Shown: piece by piece, positions 31,301 through 41,395 of the stretch | Layout: each line of letters starts with the position of its first letter | How positions within the stretch are numbered: the first letter of the stretch is position 1 | Source of the DNA: Mastigamoeba balamuthi | Lineage: Eukaryota > Evosea > Mastigamoebida > Mastigamoebidae | DNA: 64,000 bases | Assembly: GCA_902651635.1 (NCBI GenBank) | Contig: CACRSC010000031.1 | Coordinates: 523,548-587,547, forward strand | Direction of reading: 5' to 3' | Translations under genes and position numbers: made by a program | The notes under the pieces: model-generated | The model's database searches: none | What the model was told of the DNA's origin: nothing | The model's input: the letters and a program-made list of their open reading frames with translations, nothing else

Positions 31301-33412
31301 TGTCAGACGACGAGAAGCGCAAGGCGGAGGAGAGGGCCACGTACTTTGAGCGGGTCGTCGAGGCTGCGAGCGGCTTCACCGAGACGGCCATTGAGGGCCT
31401 GATAATGGGCACAGCCTGCGTGGCCGAGCCCGACGACGAGGACATCTACAGGCGCACAAAGGCCATCTTCCCCGAGGTCTGTTCACGCGTGACGCCGCTT
31501 CGCTCTGGAAGCTCACCCGCCATCGCGCAGATGAGGAAGCAGCTGTCGCTGCTCTTCGCCATTGTGAGGATCAAGATCCTCAAGGAGTGCTTTGGCGACG
31601 ACGTCTCGTGCATCGAGAAGCTGTACAAGAGCAGCGAGGCCGAGGTCGAGAAGCTGGACGTGTCGGGCAAGCTCGACGAGATGCTGCTCGCTGCCACGGC
31701 CGGCAGCGCTGGGCACGCGCAGAAGCTGATCCAGGGCGGCCTCGAGAGGCAGCTGTACACAATCTCGTACAGCGTGAGAACCGTCATGACGCAGCTGCTG
31801 GCTATCGTCGGGACGCTTTCAAGCAACGTCGGAACCACGTCGCTGCTGCTTGAGATGGCCGCAACTTCGTCAACTTTGGGTCGCCTTATCGTCAAGCTTG
31901 CCGACACCGTCGAGACTGTCCGCTACCTGAAGCTCAACGCGCTGTCTAAGGGTACGATCGATCAACTTTTCCCCATTCGCTGTTAGGCTTGGCTAGTGTT
32001 CACATTCGCGGCGTGCTGCTAGACGTCCCCGAGTTGGACTCGACGGAGGAGACAGGGGAGAAGCTCTGGGACGAGGTGCTGTCGAAGGCCCCTCGCCCGT
32101 ACATCATCGAAGACGAGAACAAGCCGCGCGCGGCGTCGCTCAACAAGCTGATCGAGCTGCTCACGTCGCCGACCTTCTTTGACGCGTCGTTCAGGGACAC
32201 GTTCGTCATGACGGCCATCTCGTTCACGACACCGAGGCAGCTGCTCGAGAAGCTGCTCGAGAGGTACCACGTGCCCGAGAAGACGTCCGAGGTCGAGCGC
32301 AAGACGATCCAGGTCAGGGTGTCGGTGATCCTCAAGTACTGGATAGAGAACCAGTTCGACGAGTTTGACGACCACATCATCTCCAAGCTCAAGGAGTTCA
32401 CCGAGGAGACGCTGGTGAACGACGGGTACGAGGCGCCTGCTGGGCTCTTGCGGACGGAGCTCATCCGTAAGAGCATCGAGCGCGAGAAGAAGATCAAGTC
32501 TCTCCTGATCCCTCCCACCGACATCATCGTGCGCTCTCCGAGCCCCGAGCTTGCAGACCGCTCCTGACACTCGCTGGCCCACAGATATCAGAGGACAAGC
32601 GCTCCCCGCACATGTTCCTGATGGACTTTGACGAGGCGGAGATCGCGAGGCAGATGACGCTGATCGACTTCAAGATCTTCGAGTCGATCGAGCCGAGGGA
32701 GCTGCTCGACCAGGCCTGGAACAAGCCCAAGCTGCAGCACCTCGCCCCGCACGTGCAGCTCATGATCGGGAGGGCCAACCGCATCTCGTTCTGGGTGTCG
32801 CAGATGATCCTGGCGTGCGCGACGCTCGAGGAGCGCGCACGCATGGTCTCCAAGTTCATCGCGATCGCGCAGAGCGTGTACTCGCTCAACAACTTCCACA
32901 CGCTGATGGGCCTCATCGCGGGCCTCAACATGAGCCCCGTGACGCGGATGCAGATAACCATGTCGCAGGTGAACCCGCAGCTGATTAGCAACCTCAAGGA
33001 GCTCGAGGCCCTGATGAGCCCCACGAGCTCGTTCAAGCTCTACCGCGCGACCGTCTGCAAGGCCGCGGGCACGCGCATGCCGCTGATACCGTACATCGGG
33101 GTCTACCTCTCGGACCTGACGTTCATCGAGGACGGCAACCCCGACAAGATCAACGGGATGATCAACTTCGAGAAGCGTGAGCTGCTGTTCAGAGTCATCA
33201 CCGAGATACGCCAAACGCAGAAGACCGCGTACAAGTTCCCTCCGGTGGAGCCCGTGCACACGTACCTGCTCGAGCTGCCGTCGTGCGGGGACAAGGAGTT
33301 GTACAACATCTCGCTGCAGCGGGAGTCGCGCGAGCAGGTCGCAGCGTTTGCCGCGCAGCCCAAGTCCAAGGACGACGCGAAGAAGTCCAATGCAACACTG
33401 AAGAGGAAGTAG
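28317..33412 (+). CDS. Ras guanine nucleotide exchange factor with helical N-terminus and coiled coil
   Basis: Seventeen exons join in phase to 1,304 residues; the first is 28,317-28,397, and the last two are 32,023-32,528 and 32,585-33,412. Residues 1-255 are amphipathic helices (LVNSARGVAQCVKSLVQAIE, VTFVNACREVSATLSAIS), like talin/vinculin rod bundles. A Pro-rich linker follows (PPPPPKTPPPPLPV) with three VSDR/K repeats, then about 170 residues of coiled coil and a Lys/His run. The RasGEF_N domain lies in exon 16 (LIELLTSPTFFDASFRDTF). The catalytic RasGEF (Cdc25) domain is in exon 17, with FKIFESIEPRELLDQAW, SFWVSQMILAC, NNFHTLMGLIAGLNMSPV and IPYIGVYLSDLTFIEDGNPD. It should load GTP on a Ras-family GTPase, perhaps at actin-linked adhesion sites. 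The target GTPase is unknown. Confidence 0.92.
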
Positions 33413-33726
33413 TCGGACCTCACGGTAACACTAACAACGCACGCCAACCCCTCCATGAAACCAAATGCAAGTGGTGTTCAACTACCTTTCTTTGCGCCAT
33501 CACAAATCAACGCCGATTGGTATTTTTCTCCGATGCGTTCCTGCCTACCCACGGTACGCTCGGAAGCAGCACCTGAGCCCCGTACCGGAGCACGCGGTGG
33601 TAGATCCAGCGGAACAGTGCTAGAGCAAAAGGCCAGCTCCTGCGTTTTGACTGTGGAATCATAGGATTTGTAGATATTGTTATCTGTACTCGACTTCAAT
33701 TGTCTGGACTTCAACCCGACTCTGTG
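33413..33726. other. Spacer between RasGEF and AlbA_2 genes
   Basis: About 310 bases hold the RasGEF 3' end and the next promoter. No gene or clear motif is seen. Confidence 0.5.
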
Positions 33727-35157
33727 ATGGAGAAACCTGCGAGTGCAGGCGACATCGAGAGCGCAATCGAGAGGAAGGTGAAAAAGGAGGATGTGCGCGA
33801 GATAGCGCTGCTGGGGGAGTCGATGCGGGTCGAGCTCAAGGAGGACATGAGCAACACGGACAGCATTGCGGCAGCCATTTCCTCGTTCGCTAACAGCACC
33901 TCCGGGGGCGTCATCATTGTCGGGATCGGCGACAAGGACCGCTCGTTAGTGGGAGTACCACTGCCTGAGGTCGCCGGGCTCTTCCGCACCATCCAGAGCC
34001 TCGCGCACACCAACTGCGAGCCCGGCGTTGAGGGGATTGTGCTCACGTACCTCAAGACCAGCGAGTGAGCCAGCGCCCCTTTCTGTCTTTGCTGGCAGGC
34101 ATTGCTCACACTCAGGGCACCAGGACTCATTGTGTGATCCTTGTGCGTGTCCCTTGCTCGCCTGCCCGCCCACACAAGTGCAAGGGAGTCTACTACATCC
34201 GGACCCTGTCGGGAAAGCGCGACGCCACAATCCAAGAGCTCGTGGGGATTCTCTCCCAGACAGGTCCGACAACCCATAAGCTGCTCTTCTGAGCTGCTGC
34301 TCTGATTCTGAACTCCACCAGGCGCGATCAAGAACTACATTCCGGCGGGAGCGACGGTCCTTAGTGGTTTGGGTGCCTTGGTGGACTCGCGCACTATAGT
34401 GGAGCTGCAGTACATCATCGACCCTCCAAGCGAGTTGGTGGCTTTCCTCGAGGCGTGGCAGCTGAAGCAGGTCGACAGCCTGGGCCTCACCATCGCCGGC
34501 GACGTCGTGCTGTCGGCGAGCAAGGGGAAGATGTCGGAGGTGCGCCTGATGCGGTTCGCGACCGACGACATCTCGGGCGACGTTGTCGACGACAAGACCA
34601 TCCGCGAGCCCCTCGTGACCCTCACGAGGATGTCACTCGAGTGGGTCAGGATCAGCGTCGTGGAGAGCCGTTCGGCAGCTGCGGAGGACGCCCTGTTCCG
34701 CGAGATCACTGGGGGCATCCCGTATGACGCAGTTCGTGAGGTGCTCACCAACGCCATTGCGCACCGCGACTACGAAACCGACTCCAACGTCCGGGTCCTC
34801 GTCACTCCCAAGAGGTCCGTACTGGCTCTCCCTCCTATTCAGCTCGAGGGCACTCCCTCTGACCGTCTTGGCCTGCTGCGTTGCTCAAGGGTCGTTGTCC
34901 GCTCGCCGGGGCTGCCCGTCAACGGCGACATGGCCATTGTCTCGCGCGGGATGCACATGCCGCGCAATCCGGCAATCTATCAGGTCATGACCGCGTTCAA
35001 GCTCGTAGCCAACTCAGGTCTCGGCCTCGTCCGTGCAAAGCGAGCTCTGGCAGAGCGTGGTCTGCCGCCGCCCCTGGTCGAGGCTGTCAGGGCCGAGCCA
35101 GGAGACATTGGCGAGGTTGTTGTCACCCTCTTTGCCCAGCAGACGTCGGCAGTTTGA
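33727..35157 (+). CDS. AlbA_2 domain protein with ATPase-like C-terminus (bacterial type)
   Basis: Exon 1 (33,727-34,064) encodes an AlbA_2/Schlafen-like domain, with ESMRVELKEDMSN, AISSFANSTSGGVIIVGIGD and VGVPLP. A short exon carries GVYYIRTLSGKRDATIQELV and ends at 34,263. The third exon (34,322-35,157) runs to the stop and has DAVREVLTNAIAHRDYETDS, the hallmark of HATPase_c_4 proteins, then MHMPRNPAIYQVM and NSGLGLVRAKRAL. This architecture is common in bacterial and archaeal transcription regulators. It binds DNA or RNA and perhaps ATP. The second junction is clean, but the first does not splice in phase with a simple GT-AG choice. A spliced gene of prokaryotic type suggests old lateral transfer. 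Confidence 0.8.
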
Positions 35158-35307
35158 ACACTCGACGGAATCAATTGATTTCCAATCCAATCCGCATCGC
35201 ATTTACCGACGTGTATGCCGTGTATTTGGATTCGCGTGAGGTACATTCGAGATTCGTCAACCTGTGCCAAAAATAGCGGCATAGAACTGCCAAGACCTGT
35301 GCCAGCA

Positions 35308-35586
35308 ATGTCGAGCAACGACGTCGAGGTACGGCTGCAACTCGCCCTGCCGCAGCCTCCCTCCTCCCCCTCACGCAGCTGGGCGCATGCGTGGCCTGCC
35401 TGCCAGGTGGCGCTGAGGATGCGGGGCTACGAGTACCTGCGCCAGCACGCAGAGCTGGGGGAGCTCCTGAGGCTCTTCATCTCCGACCTCCTCGAGCAGC
35501 GGCCCGAGGACCCCGTCCACTTCGCCTCGCAGTTCTTTGCCAGCCCCGACCTCCCCTCCCGCCTCTCCGTCCTCGTCCCCAAATAG
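35308..35586 (+). CDS. RIIAD1: RIIa-domain protein, RIIAD1-like
   Basis: Exons 35,308-35,328 (7 codons) and 35,407-35,586 join in phase for 66 residues. The core GYEYLRQHAELGELLRLFIS, LLEQRPEDPVHFASQFFAS and DLPSRLS follows human RIIAD1 and the dimerization/docking fold of PKA RIIalpha closely. RPED(P/N) with the following helix is the family signature. RIIa and DPY-30 proteins dimerize and bind amphipathic helices of radial-spoke and AKAP proteins in flagella, so the organism probably builds a flagellum. Confidence 0.8.
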   Translation: MSSNDVEVRLQLALPQPPSSPSRSWAHAWPACQVALRMRGYEYLRQHAELGELLRLFISDLLEQRPEDPVHFASQFFASPDLPSRLSVLVPK

Positions 35587-35749
35587 AAGATAGCAAAGAT
35601 CGTCGCGGTGGGCCCAGTGCCGCTGCTTCAATTGCTGCCCCACTGCCCTCAATTGTTGAGCACAGGAGAGAAAAAGCTGTGTTCGATTCACTCCGGCAAT
35701 ACCGCAACCCCCTCTGGCCGATCCGATCCTCCGGCAGAGCTGAGCGGGC

Positions 35750-36539
35750 ATGGCCGAGACTCTTGCTGCTCGCCCGCGGGCCCCCGGAGAGGCGGACCAC
35801 TTCCCCCAGCCGTCCTCGCGCTCCTGGGCCGTTCGTTGTGGCCGCCAACCCTTCCACCCCCCGACCCCCCCGCTCACAGCCGCCCGCTGCACTGGCGGCA
35901 CTGGCTGACTGAGCGGCGCGCAGAGCCAGGTCACCGCGGCCGAGAGGGCCAAGCGGCACAAGCAGTCGTGGAGGAAGCGCCACGAGGCCTCGTGCAAGCT
36001 GTTCGTGGGCAACCTCTGCTACGCCTGCGCTGCCCCGCGTGCGCACTCGGCAGCGGCGACGGCGGCGGACGCGCAGGGGACGCGCAGGGACGCGGTCGCG
36101 GACATGCTGGGGCGCTACGGCGCCGTGGCGTGCGTCACGGGGTGGACGGGCTCGTACTGCTTCGTTGTCTTCCGCTCTGCCGCCGCCGCCTCGTTCGCGT
36201 TCGACCGTCTCTCGCAGTGCGCCGTATTCCCTCCGAAAGAGCCGTCGCCCCTCTCAGCACCAAGACGTGGGGGGGGACACGGGGGGCAGCCCGCAGGAGG
36301 GGTTTGAGGAGAGGAACGCGGTGTACGAGGCCACAGCGGGGAGGTGGCCGCGGTGGGCTGTGCCGCTGCCCCGCTTCTACGTCCGCAGGCCCCGCAGCGG
36401 CAGCGGCAGCGGGGATAGCGCCGAGACGGACGGCGGCGGCACCGCTGCGGATGACGGCAGCCCGGGAGCGCCAGAAGGAGGCGTTGACTCACCGCCCGAG
36501 AGCAACGCACCCGCGGGAGGTGTACAACAGATCAACTGA
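35750..36539 (+). CDS. RRM-domain RNA-binding protein
   Basis: Exons 35,750-35,830, 35,924-36,223 and 36,297-36,539 join in phase for 207 residues. A basic segment RAKRHKQSWRKRHEASC leads into an RRM. RNP2 is KLFVGNL and RNP1 is a degenerate GSYCFVVFRS, where the usual K/R-G-F/Y-G-F is altered. A Cys/Ala/His-rich insertion lies after RNP2. The C-terminal third has EGFEERNAVYEATAGRW, a PRFYVRRP segment and a Ser-Gly-Asp low-complexity tail. It probably binds RNA in splicing or transport; its target is unknown. Confidence 0.6.
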
Positions 36540-36610
36540 GTGTTCAACAGAGATATTCGGACCCAGAAAATCTCGTCTTTGATATTTCGCAAAAGATACC
36601 TTAGCAGACG

Positions 36611-37383
36611 ATGCAAGCAGCAAGTAGTTGCCACGAGCTCATGAGAGCGGCGGTGTTCGCCGCAGACAAGTGGGCAGACCACCTTGGGCGAGGGTACTGA
36701 GTCTCTCACGGCCCCCTGTTCTGGCCAGGCACGTCGCCCAGAGGAGGAAGGGGCCGACAGCTGCGCCGTACATCAACCACCCGCTCAGCGTCGCCTACGA
36801 GCTCACGTCCGCAGGCGTCACCGACATCAGCACCCTCCAGGCCGCCCTGCTCCACGAGTGCAGCCGCCCCTCCCAGCGGACCCTCAACGCCCACGCAGCA
36901 CGGTGGAGGACACGGGGACGACGCTCGAGGAGATCGAGGGGCAGTTCGGGAGGGCAGTGCGCGACGTGGTGGCCGAGGTGAGCGACGACAAGAGCCTCTC
37001 CAAGCGCGCCCGCAAGGAGCTGCAGGTGCAGCACGCGCCGCACAGGTCGCACGCCGCCAAGCTCGTCAAGCTCGGCGACAAGATCAGCAACATCCGCGAC
37101 CTCGTCGGCGGCTGCTCTCCGTGGTGCGCACTGCTCGCGTTGCCGAGAGCGGGGCGCTCATCGTGCCCCACCCCTCCCTCCCCCTGCCTGCCTCAGGGAC
37201 GAGCAGGTCACGACGGGGTACATTGTGTGGGCGCTCAAGGTGGTGGACGGGCTGAGGGGCACCAACGCGGTGCTGGAGAAGCGGTTCGACTCGCTGGTCG
37301 AGTCCTACAGCGCCATGCCGCCTCCCGAGGCCCGCGACCGCGTGCTGCAGGCCTACTACGACACCATGTCCAAGCTCGCATAG
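36611..37383 (+). CDS. HDDC3: MESH1 / HDDC3-type (p)ppGpp and NADPH phosphohydrolase
   Basis: Exons 36,611-36,693, 36,729-36,857, 36,899-37,120 and 37,197-37,383 join in phase for 206 residues. They follow human HDDC3 along its length: FAADKWA, then [25 protein letters not shown] joined across an intron to DTVEDT, the VSDDKSL loop, [25 protein letters not shown] and GTNAVLEK. His in INHP and the HD of LLHDTVED form the Mn-binding HD-domain site, and ED carries the catalytic acids. The enzyme removes the 3' pyrophosphate of ppGpp and, in animals, the 2' phosphate of NADPH. It may set stress or redox balance. No RelA synthetase is in the window. Confidence 0.93.
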
Positions 37384-37556
37384 GCACGAGGCTCCGACGC
37401 TGCCTCAGCATCGGACGTCCCTCCCTGTTTGTCTGCGGCTCCAGAGCAGACCCTAGTAGCTCCAACATGCGATGGCAGCTCCTCTACATTGCGTGATGCC
37501 TCGCACGGGTGTGCAGTAGGTCGGTTGGATGGGGGCGGCGGCACGAGAGCGAGCTC

Positions 37557-38502
37557 TCAGGGGGCTGCGGTCGCCGAGTCTTCGGGGGCCGCGGTCGCCG
37601 GCAGCGTCGGAGACGGCGGCGTGTAGACGAGGTCTGGCCTCTCGCCTCCGAACCTCTGCTCCATCTCGCCGGGGTCGATGAACCTGCCCAGCGCCTCGCG
37701 CTTGCGGTCGACGCCGCCCGTGACGATGACGATCTTGCTCCTGGTCTTCTCGGACATGAAGAGCGAGACGATCTGGTACAGCCAGTAGAAGAACCACGGC
37801 GGGTCCACCACAAACGCGCGGCACAGGCGCTCGGGGTAGTGGTCCTGCAGCACCGCCTGCGTCCGCTTCATCACCGCCCTGCCGTCGGTGGACCTCTTCT
37901 GCGCTCGCGTGGCGTGCTCAGACGGCGGGCGTGCCAGTGCGGGCCCCGACGTGCCTTGCCGAAGAGGCTGAAGTCGAGTATCCACGTGGCCTTGACGTCG
38001 GCGTCGTCGCGGCCCGCGGGGAACACGGTCTCCATGACCTGCGTGACGTACCTCAGCCTGTCCTCGGGCGAGTACGGGTTGTAGGCACCTGCACAACCCG
38101 TACAAAAGCCCACGCGGAAAAAACGTCAGAAATGACGTATCTTCGGCGGGAAAAGCGGCTCTTCCGTGTCGTGACGTGCGGACCGACGCGCATGACGATG
38201 ATGGGGTTGCCGGCGCGGTCGTGTCCGCCCGTGTAGAGCGCGTTGAGGGCGGCCACGTGGGCGAGGTCCTCTGGGCGCATGGCGTCGATGGCCTCTGCCG
38301 CCCTCCACTCGACCGTCGCGCGGACCTGTCGCTCGGCGGCCTCCACGTCGCCGTCGCGCGCCCGCAGGTGGCGGCGCAGGCTGGCGGGCGTGACGTAGCG
38401 CCGCGCGGCGTCGGAGGCGAGGTCCGAGAGGCGCGAGGCCAGAGCGGAGACGGAAGCGGCCTCCGGGTCGGCGTCCTGGGGTTCGGCTTGGGCTGCGCTC
38501 AT
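37557..38502 (-). CDS. CRAL-TRIO (Sec14-like) lipid-binding protein
   Basis: Exon 1 (38,502-38,184) encodes a CRAL-TRIO_N helix bundle: SLRRHLRARDGDVEAAERQV and EWRAAEAIDAM. A 95-base intron leads to exon 2 from 38,088 (PYSPEDRLRYVTQVMETVF, then WILDFSLFG, the central strand). The last exon has MKRTQAVLQDHYPERLCRAF, VVDPPWFFYWLYQIVSLFM, KIVIV and FIDPGEMEQRFGG, the standard order LQ-(D/E)-(H/N)-YPERL, then (N/D)-x-P-x-(F)-F, of Sec14 proteins. The second intron (within about 37,910-38,000) was not fixed to the base. It should carry phosphatidylinositol or another lipid between membranes. The last 40 residues are Pro/Ala-rich. Confidence 0.85.
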
Positions 38503-38637
38503 TCCCGTTCAATTCGCCCTGCCCAGCCAGATTCGTGGATTCGTGCCGACGTGGAAGGATTTTCTGGGAGGTGCCGATATGAATTGATTCGCTCTCCCGG
38601 AGACCACGCACGTGAGGCCGTTTTCAACCAACGGCCA

Positions 38638-39619
38638 ATGCAAACCGTGTTCGAGACCCTCTCCGTGGCGCAACTGGGCGGCGTGGCGCGTGTCTATGCC
38701 CTGAGGCGAGTCTGTCGCCAGTGGCGCGACCTCCTGAACCCAAAGGCAAGCAGTCTTCCAGGGCCAGCCATCCCGCTCCCCCAGCTGACCCGCACGCACC
38801 ACCAGATTGCAAAGTGGGCAGATCTGTACAGCCAGCTCGAAGCCCTGTGCAGCAAGAGGGGCCTGTTCGAGAGTCCCCCGTGGGGGGTATCGCCTCCAGG
38901 GCCCGGCGAGCTTGAGGAGAGCGTGCCTGCAGACATCCGAATGCTGCTGTGCCCCTGCGCCCCTCAGCCTCTGCGGCCTGTCCTGACGCTGTGGTGTGCG
39001 CCACTGGCCAGGTTCCTGCAGCGCAAGTACGAGGGCGCGCCAGGGAGGGCGATGCCAGAGGTCTTCCCCCGGCAGCAGCGCGGCATCTCTGCCATGGCCG
39101 AGTACGAGACCGGCACGCAGGCCCACAACAAGACTCGAGTGTGCTACATGGTGCCGCCAGTGCAGAGCCATCGCCCTCTGTCTCAGCACCCTCTGGTTGC
39201 AGGGACTCGGCTACGGCCAGGAGCGCTGGTACTTCTTCTGGAACAGGCTTGCACTCAGGTCAGGGCCTGTGCACGGGGGGCCCTGGTCTCACCCGAGCGC
39301 CGGCAGGACTGACGAATCGGAGCCGGTTCCCTGCTGGGTCGAGTTCCACTTCAGTGGAGAGAACGGGTTTGCTGCAGAGGCCAGCGACAAAGAGTACACC
39401 ACGATGACGTGCCCGTGCACGGAGAGGGTCTGGACGACGCTGCAGTTCGCCACGTACGCCACGTCGGCGGACTTCACGAGCTGCGAGTCCAAGCTGGAGA
39501 ACAGCATCTCAAACTTCTTCCAGGCGCCCCAACCCGCGGCCGCGTCAGCGCCGGCCGAAACCCAGCCAGCAGACAAAGTGAGGCCCGAGCCTCGCCAGAG
39601 GCACTGCTCTCTCTGCTGA
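38638..39619 (+). CDS. F-box-like protein with a novel C-terminal domain
   Basis: Exons 38,638-39,159 and 39,203-39,619 join in phase (CCA then GGA) for 312 residues. The first 35 residues, ETLSVAQLGGVARVYALRRV then CRQWRDLL, look like an F-box, which would link a target to an SCF ubiquitin ligase. The remainder has conserved-looking Trp/Tyr-rich strands (GYGQERWYFFWNRLAL, CWVEFHFSGENGF, EYTTMTCPCTERVWTTLQF) and a Pro/Ala tail. No known family fits the C-terminal part. Confidence 0.6.
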
Positions 39620-39700
39620 TCGTGCGGATCCAAAAACCACAGGAGAATCTGATGGATATTTGAATCTTCATTCCCGCAGATCTTCCTGTGTTGTGCGCTG

Positions 39701-40429
39701 ATGGCTGACGGCGCCGAGGGCTCGCCAGCGGCAGACAAGACCGCCGCCAGCGGCCCAGAGGTGCTCGTCATCCGCGACGAGGATGAGCAAGCCGACGCCG
39801 AGCCCGACCCCAGCGAGCGGGCGTTCGAGCGCCTCCTCGGCGACGTCTCTCAGGCCCGCGCTGCCATCGAGCAGCAGTTCGCGCGCGAGTTCCTCGACCG
39901 CGAGGCCAAAGCCCGCTCCGGCGGCTCCGAGAACCGCACCAAAGACGCCGGCGAAACCGAAGCCGACCGCCGAGCGCGCCAGCTGAGCGCGCTGTTCCCC
40001 GAGGCGGCGGCGCGGGCGGGCGCAGCCCCGGGCACGGGGGGCGGCGACCGCTGCAGCACGCTGGACGCGCTGCGGGAGGAGCTCGAGGGCGCGCGGAGGC
40101 TCGCGGCGGCCCTGGGGCGCCGAGTGCGGGCGCAGGAGGAGAGCGCGGCGATGATGCGCGCCGAGTACGAGAGGGCGCTGGAGGCGGCACGGGCGGGCGC
40201 GGAGGAGGAGCGCGGGAGGCACGCGGAGCAGACGGAGGCGCTGCGGAGGGAGCGGGCCGAGGACAGGCGCGTGCAGGAGGAGCGGAGCGAGAGGCAGCGC
40301 GAGATGTACGAGCGGATGCTGGCGGAGCAGAGGGGCTCGTACGAGCGGCAAATCGAGCGCGACAGGAGGGCGGCGCAGGCGGACAGGGCTGCCCTGCTGC
40401 GCGCTCTGGCTGACAGCGCGTGCCACTAG
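39701..40429 (+). CDS. Ala/Glu/Arg-rich coiled-coil protein
   Basis: This is a single 242-codon open frame. Residues 1-35 are acidic, and residues 40-75 contain SERAFERLLGDVSQARAAIE. Residues 120-240 are one long coiled coil (REELEGARRLAAAL, RMLAEQRGSYERQIERDRRA). Function is unknown. A degraded copy of the coiled-coil part lies at 48,301-48,610, and a copy of its last codons and 3' flank lies at 42,740-43,030. In each case a foldback repeat follows at about the same distance, so the gene has been duplicated together with that repeat. Confidence 0.6.
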   Translation: MADGAEGSPAADKTAASGPEVLVIRDEDEQADAEPDPSERAFERLLGDVSQARAAIEQQFAREFLDREAKARSGGSENRTKDAGETEADRRARQLSALFPEAAARAGAAPGTGGGDRCSTLDALREELEGARRLAAALGRRVRAQEESAAMMRAEYERALEAARAGAEEERGRHAEQTEALRRERAEDRRVQEERSERQREMYERMLAEQRGSYERQIERDRRAAQADRAALLRALADSACH

Positions 40430-40726
40430 TTGCCTCAGGGGCTGATGCAGGCTCAATAGATAACGCTTCAAAGCTGTCACTGAAGCGGTGGCCTGTGCTG
40501 CAACACAACCGAGGGCAGACCACGGTAACAGCAGAGAACCCTTGGGGCGATCTGCGAACACGTGCAAACGGCCGCGTGGCAAGTTGGGCGACAGCCCTCG
40601 GCTTGGCCAATCCGAGCTATTCTTGCACCGAGGGATGCCGCCTTTTCCCGGAGTGGCCACTTTCCGAAGCCGTTCTTTTACCCGCGCAGAGTCACATAAT
40701 TTCTGAAAACGTTGAGTGGGTCGCAC

Positions 40727-41395
40727 AAATGGGCAAAAAAAAGCCCGGGCGGCACCCCGCCGGGCGTGGGAGGCGGGTGGGAAGGGGGCCGCGCACCAGT
40801 GGCGGGTGCACCACCAATGTCCCCCAGGAGGCATTGGACATGGGCTTGGCATCCAAGCCCAAAGACCACTGCCGATCTTTGCACTTCTTTTCCGGCCAGA
40901 ACAACCGCGACGAAATACAATTATGGGTCGCAACACAGTTGAGGTGGCTGCGGACGGTGAGGAATACCCTCATCTCACACACGCGCTTAGTAGCTCTTTG
41001 TGGTTGACAAGCAATGAAGATCCTTGGGAACTTTCTTCAAGCTGCACATCTCAGAGCGCCGAGCACTATGGCAGCCCTGTGACCGTGCTGACTGGCGAGA
41101 ATAAAAGTGAATGTGGTCCGTGGGGATGTCTAGGGATACCACGGTCCTCTTGCATGTGCTCAGTAGCGTTGGAGGGAGCCAAATATGTGCTGCTGCACTC
41201 CGTGCAGAGCCGGGAGGACCCGAGCACAGGAGCAGGGCCGCCAGCTCTCTGGAATGATTACAGAGACAGCTCGAGCCTTGCTGCCAAGCTGCACGGACAT
41301 ACAAATGCAGAAGCTCAGGCCGGCACCTCGCGGGTGGAATGGAGAAACGGAACGGGTGCAGCTCCCCGCGAAGCCTGCGATGCCAGTAGGTAGGG
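40727..41395 (+). mobile_element. Foldback repeat, copy A (divergent)
   Basis: The left arm, 40,735-40,945, starts AAAAAAGCCCGGGCGGCACC and is nearly identical to arms of copies B and C. The interior matches theirs only patchily (TAGTAGCTCTTTGTGGTTG, GCGCCGAGCACTATGGCAG). I see no second arm, so this copy has lost its right end or has diverged there. Confidence 0.65.
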
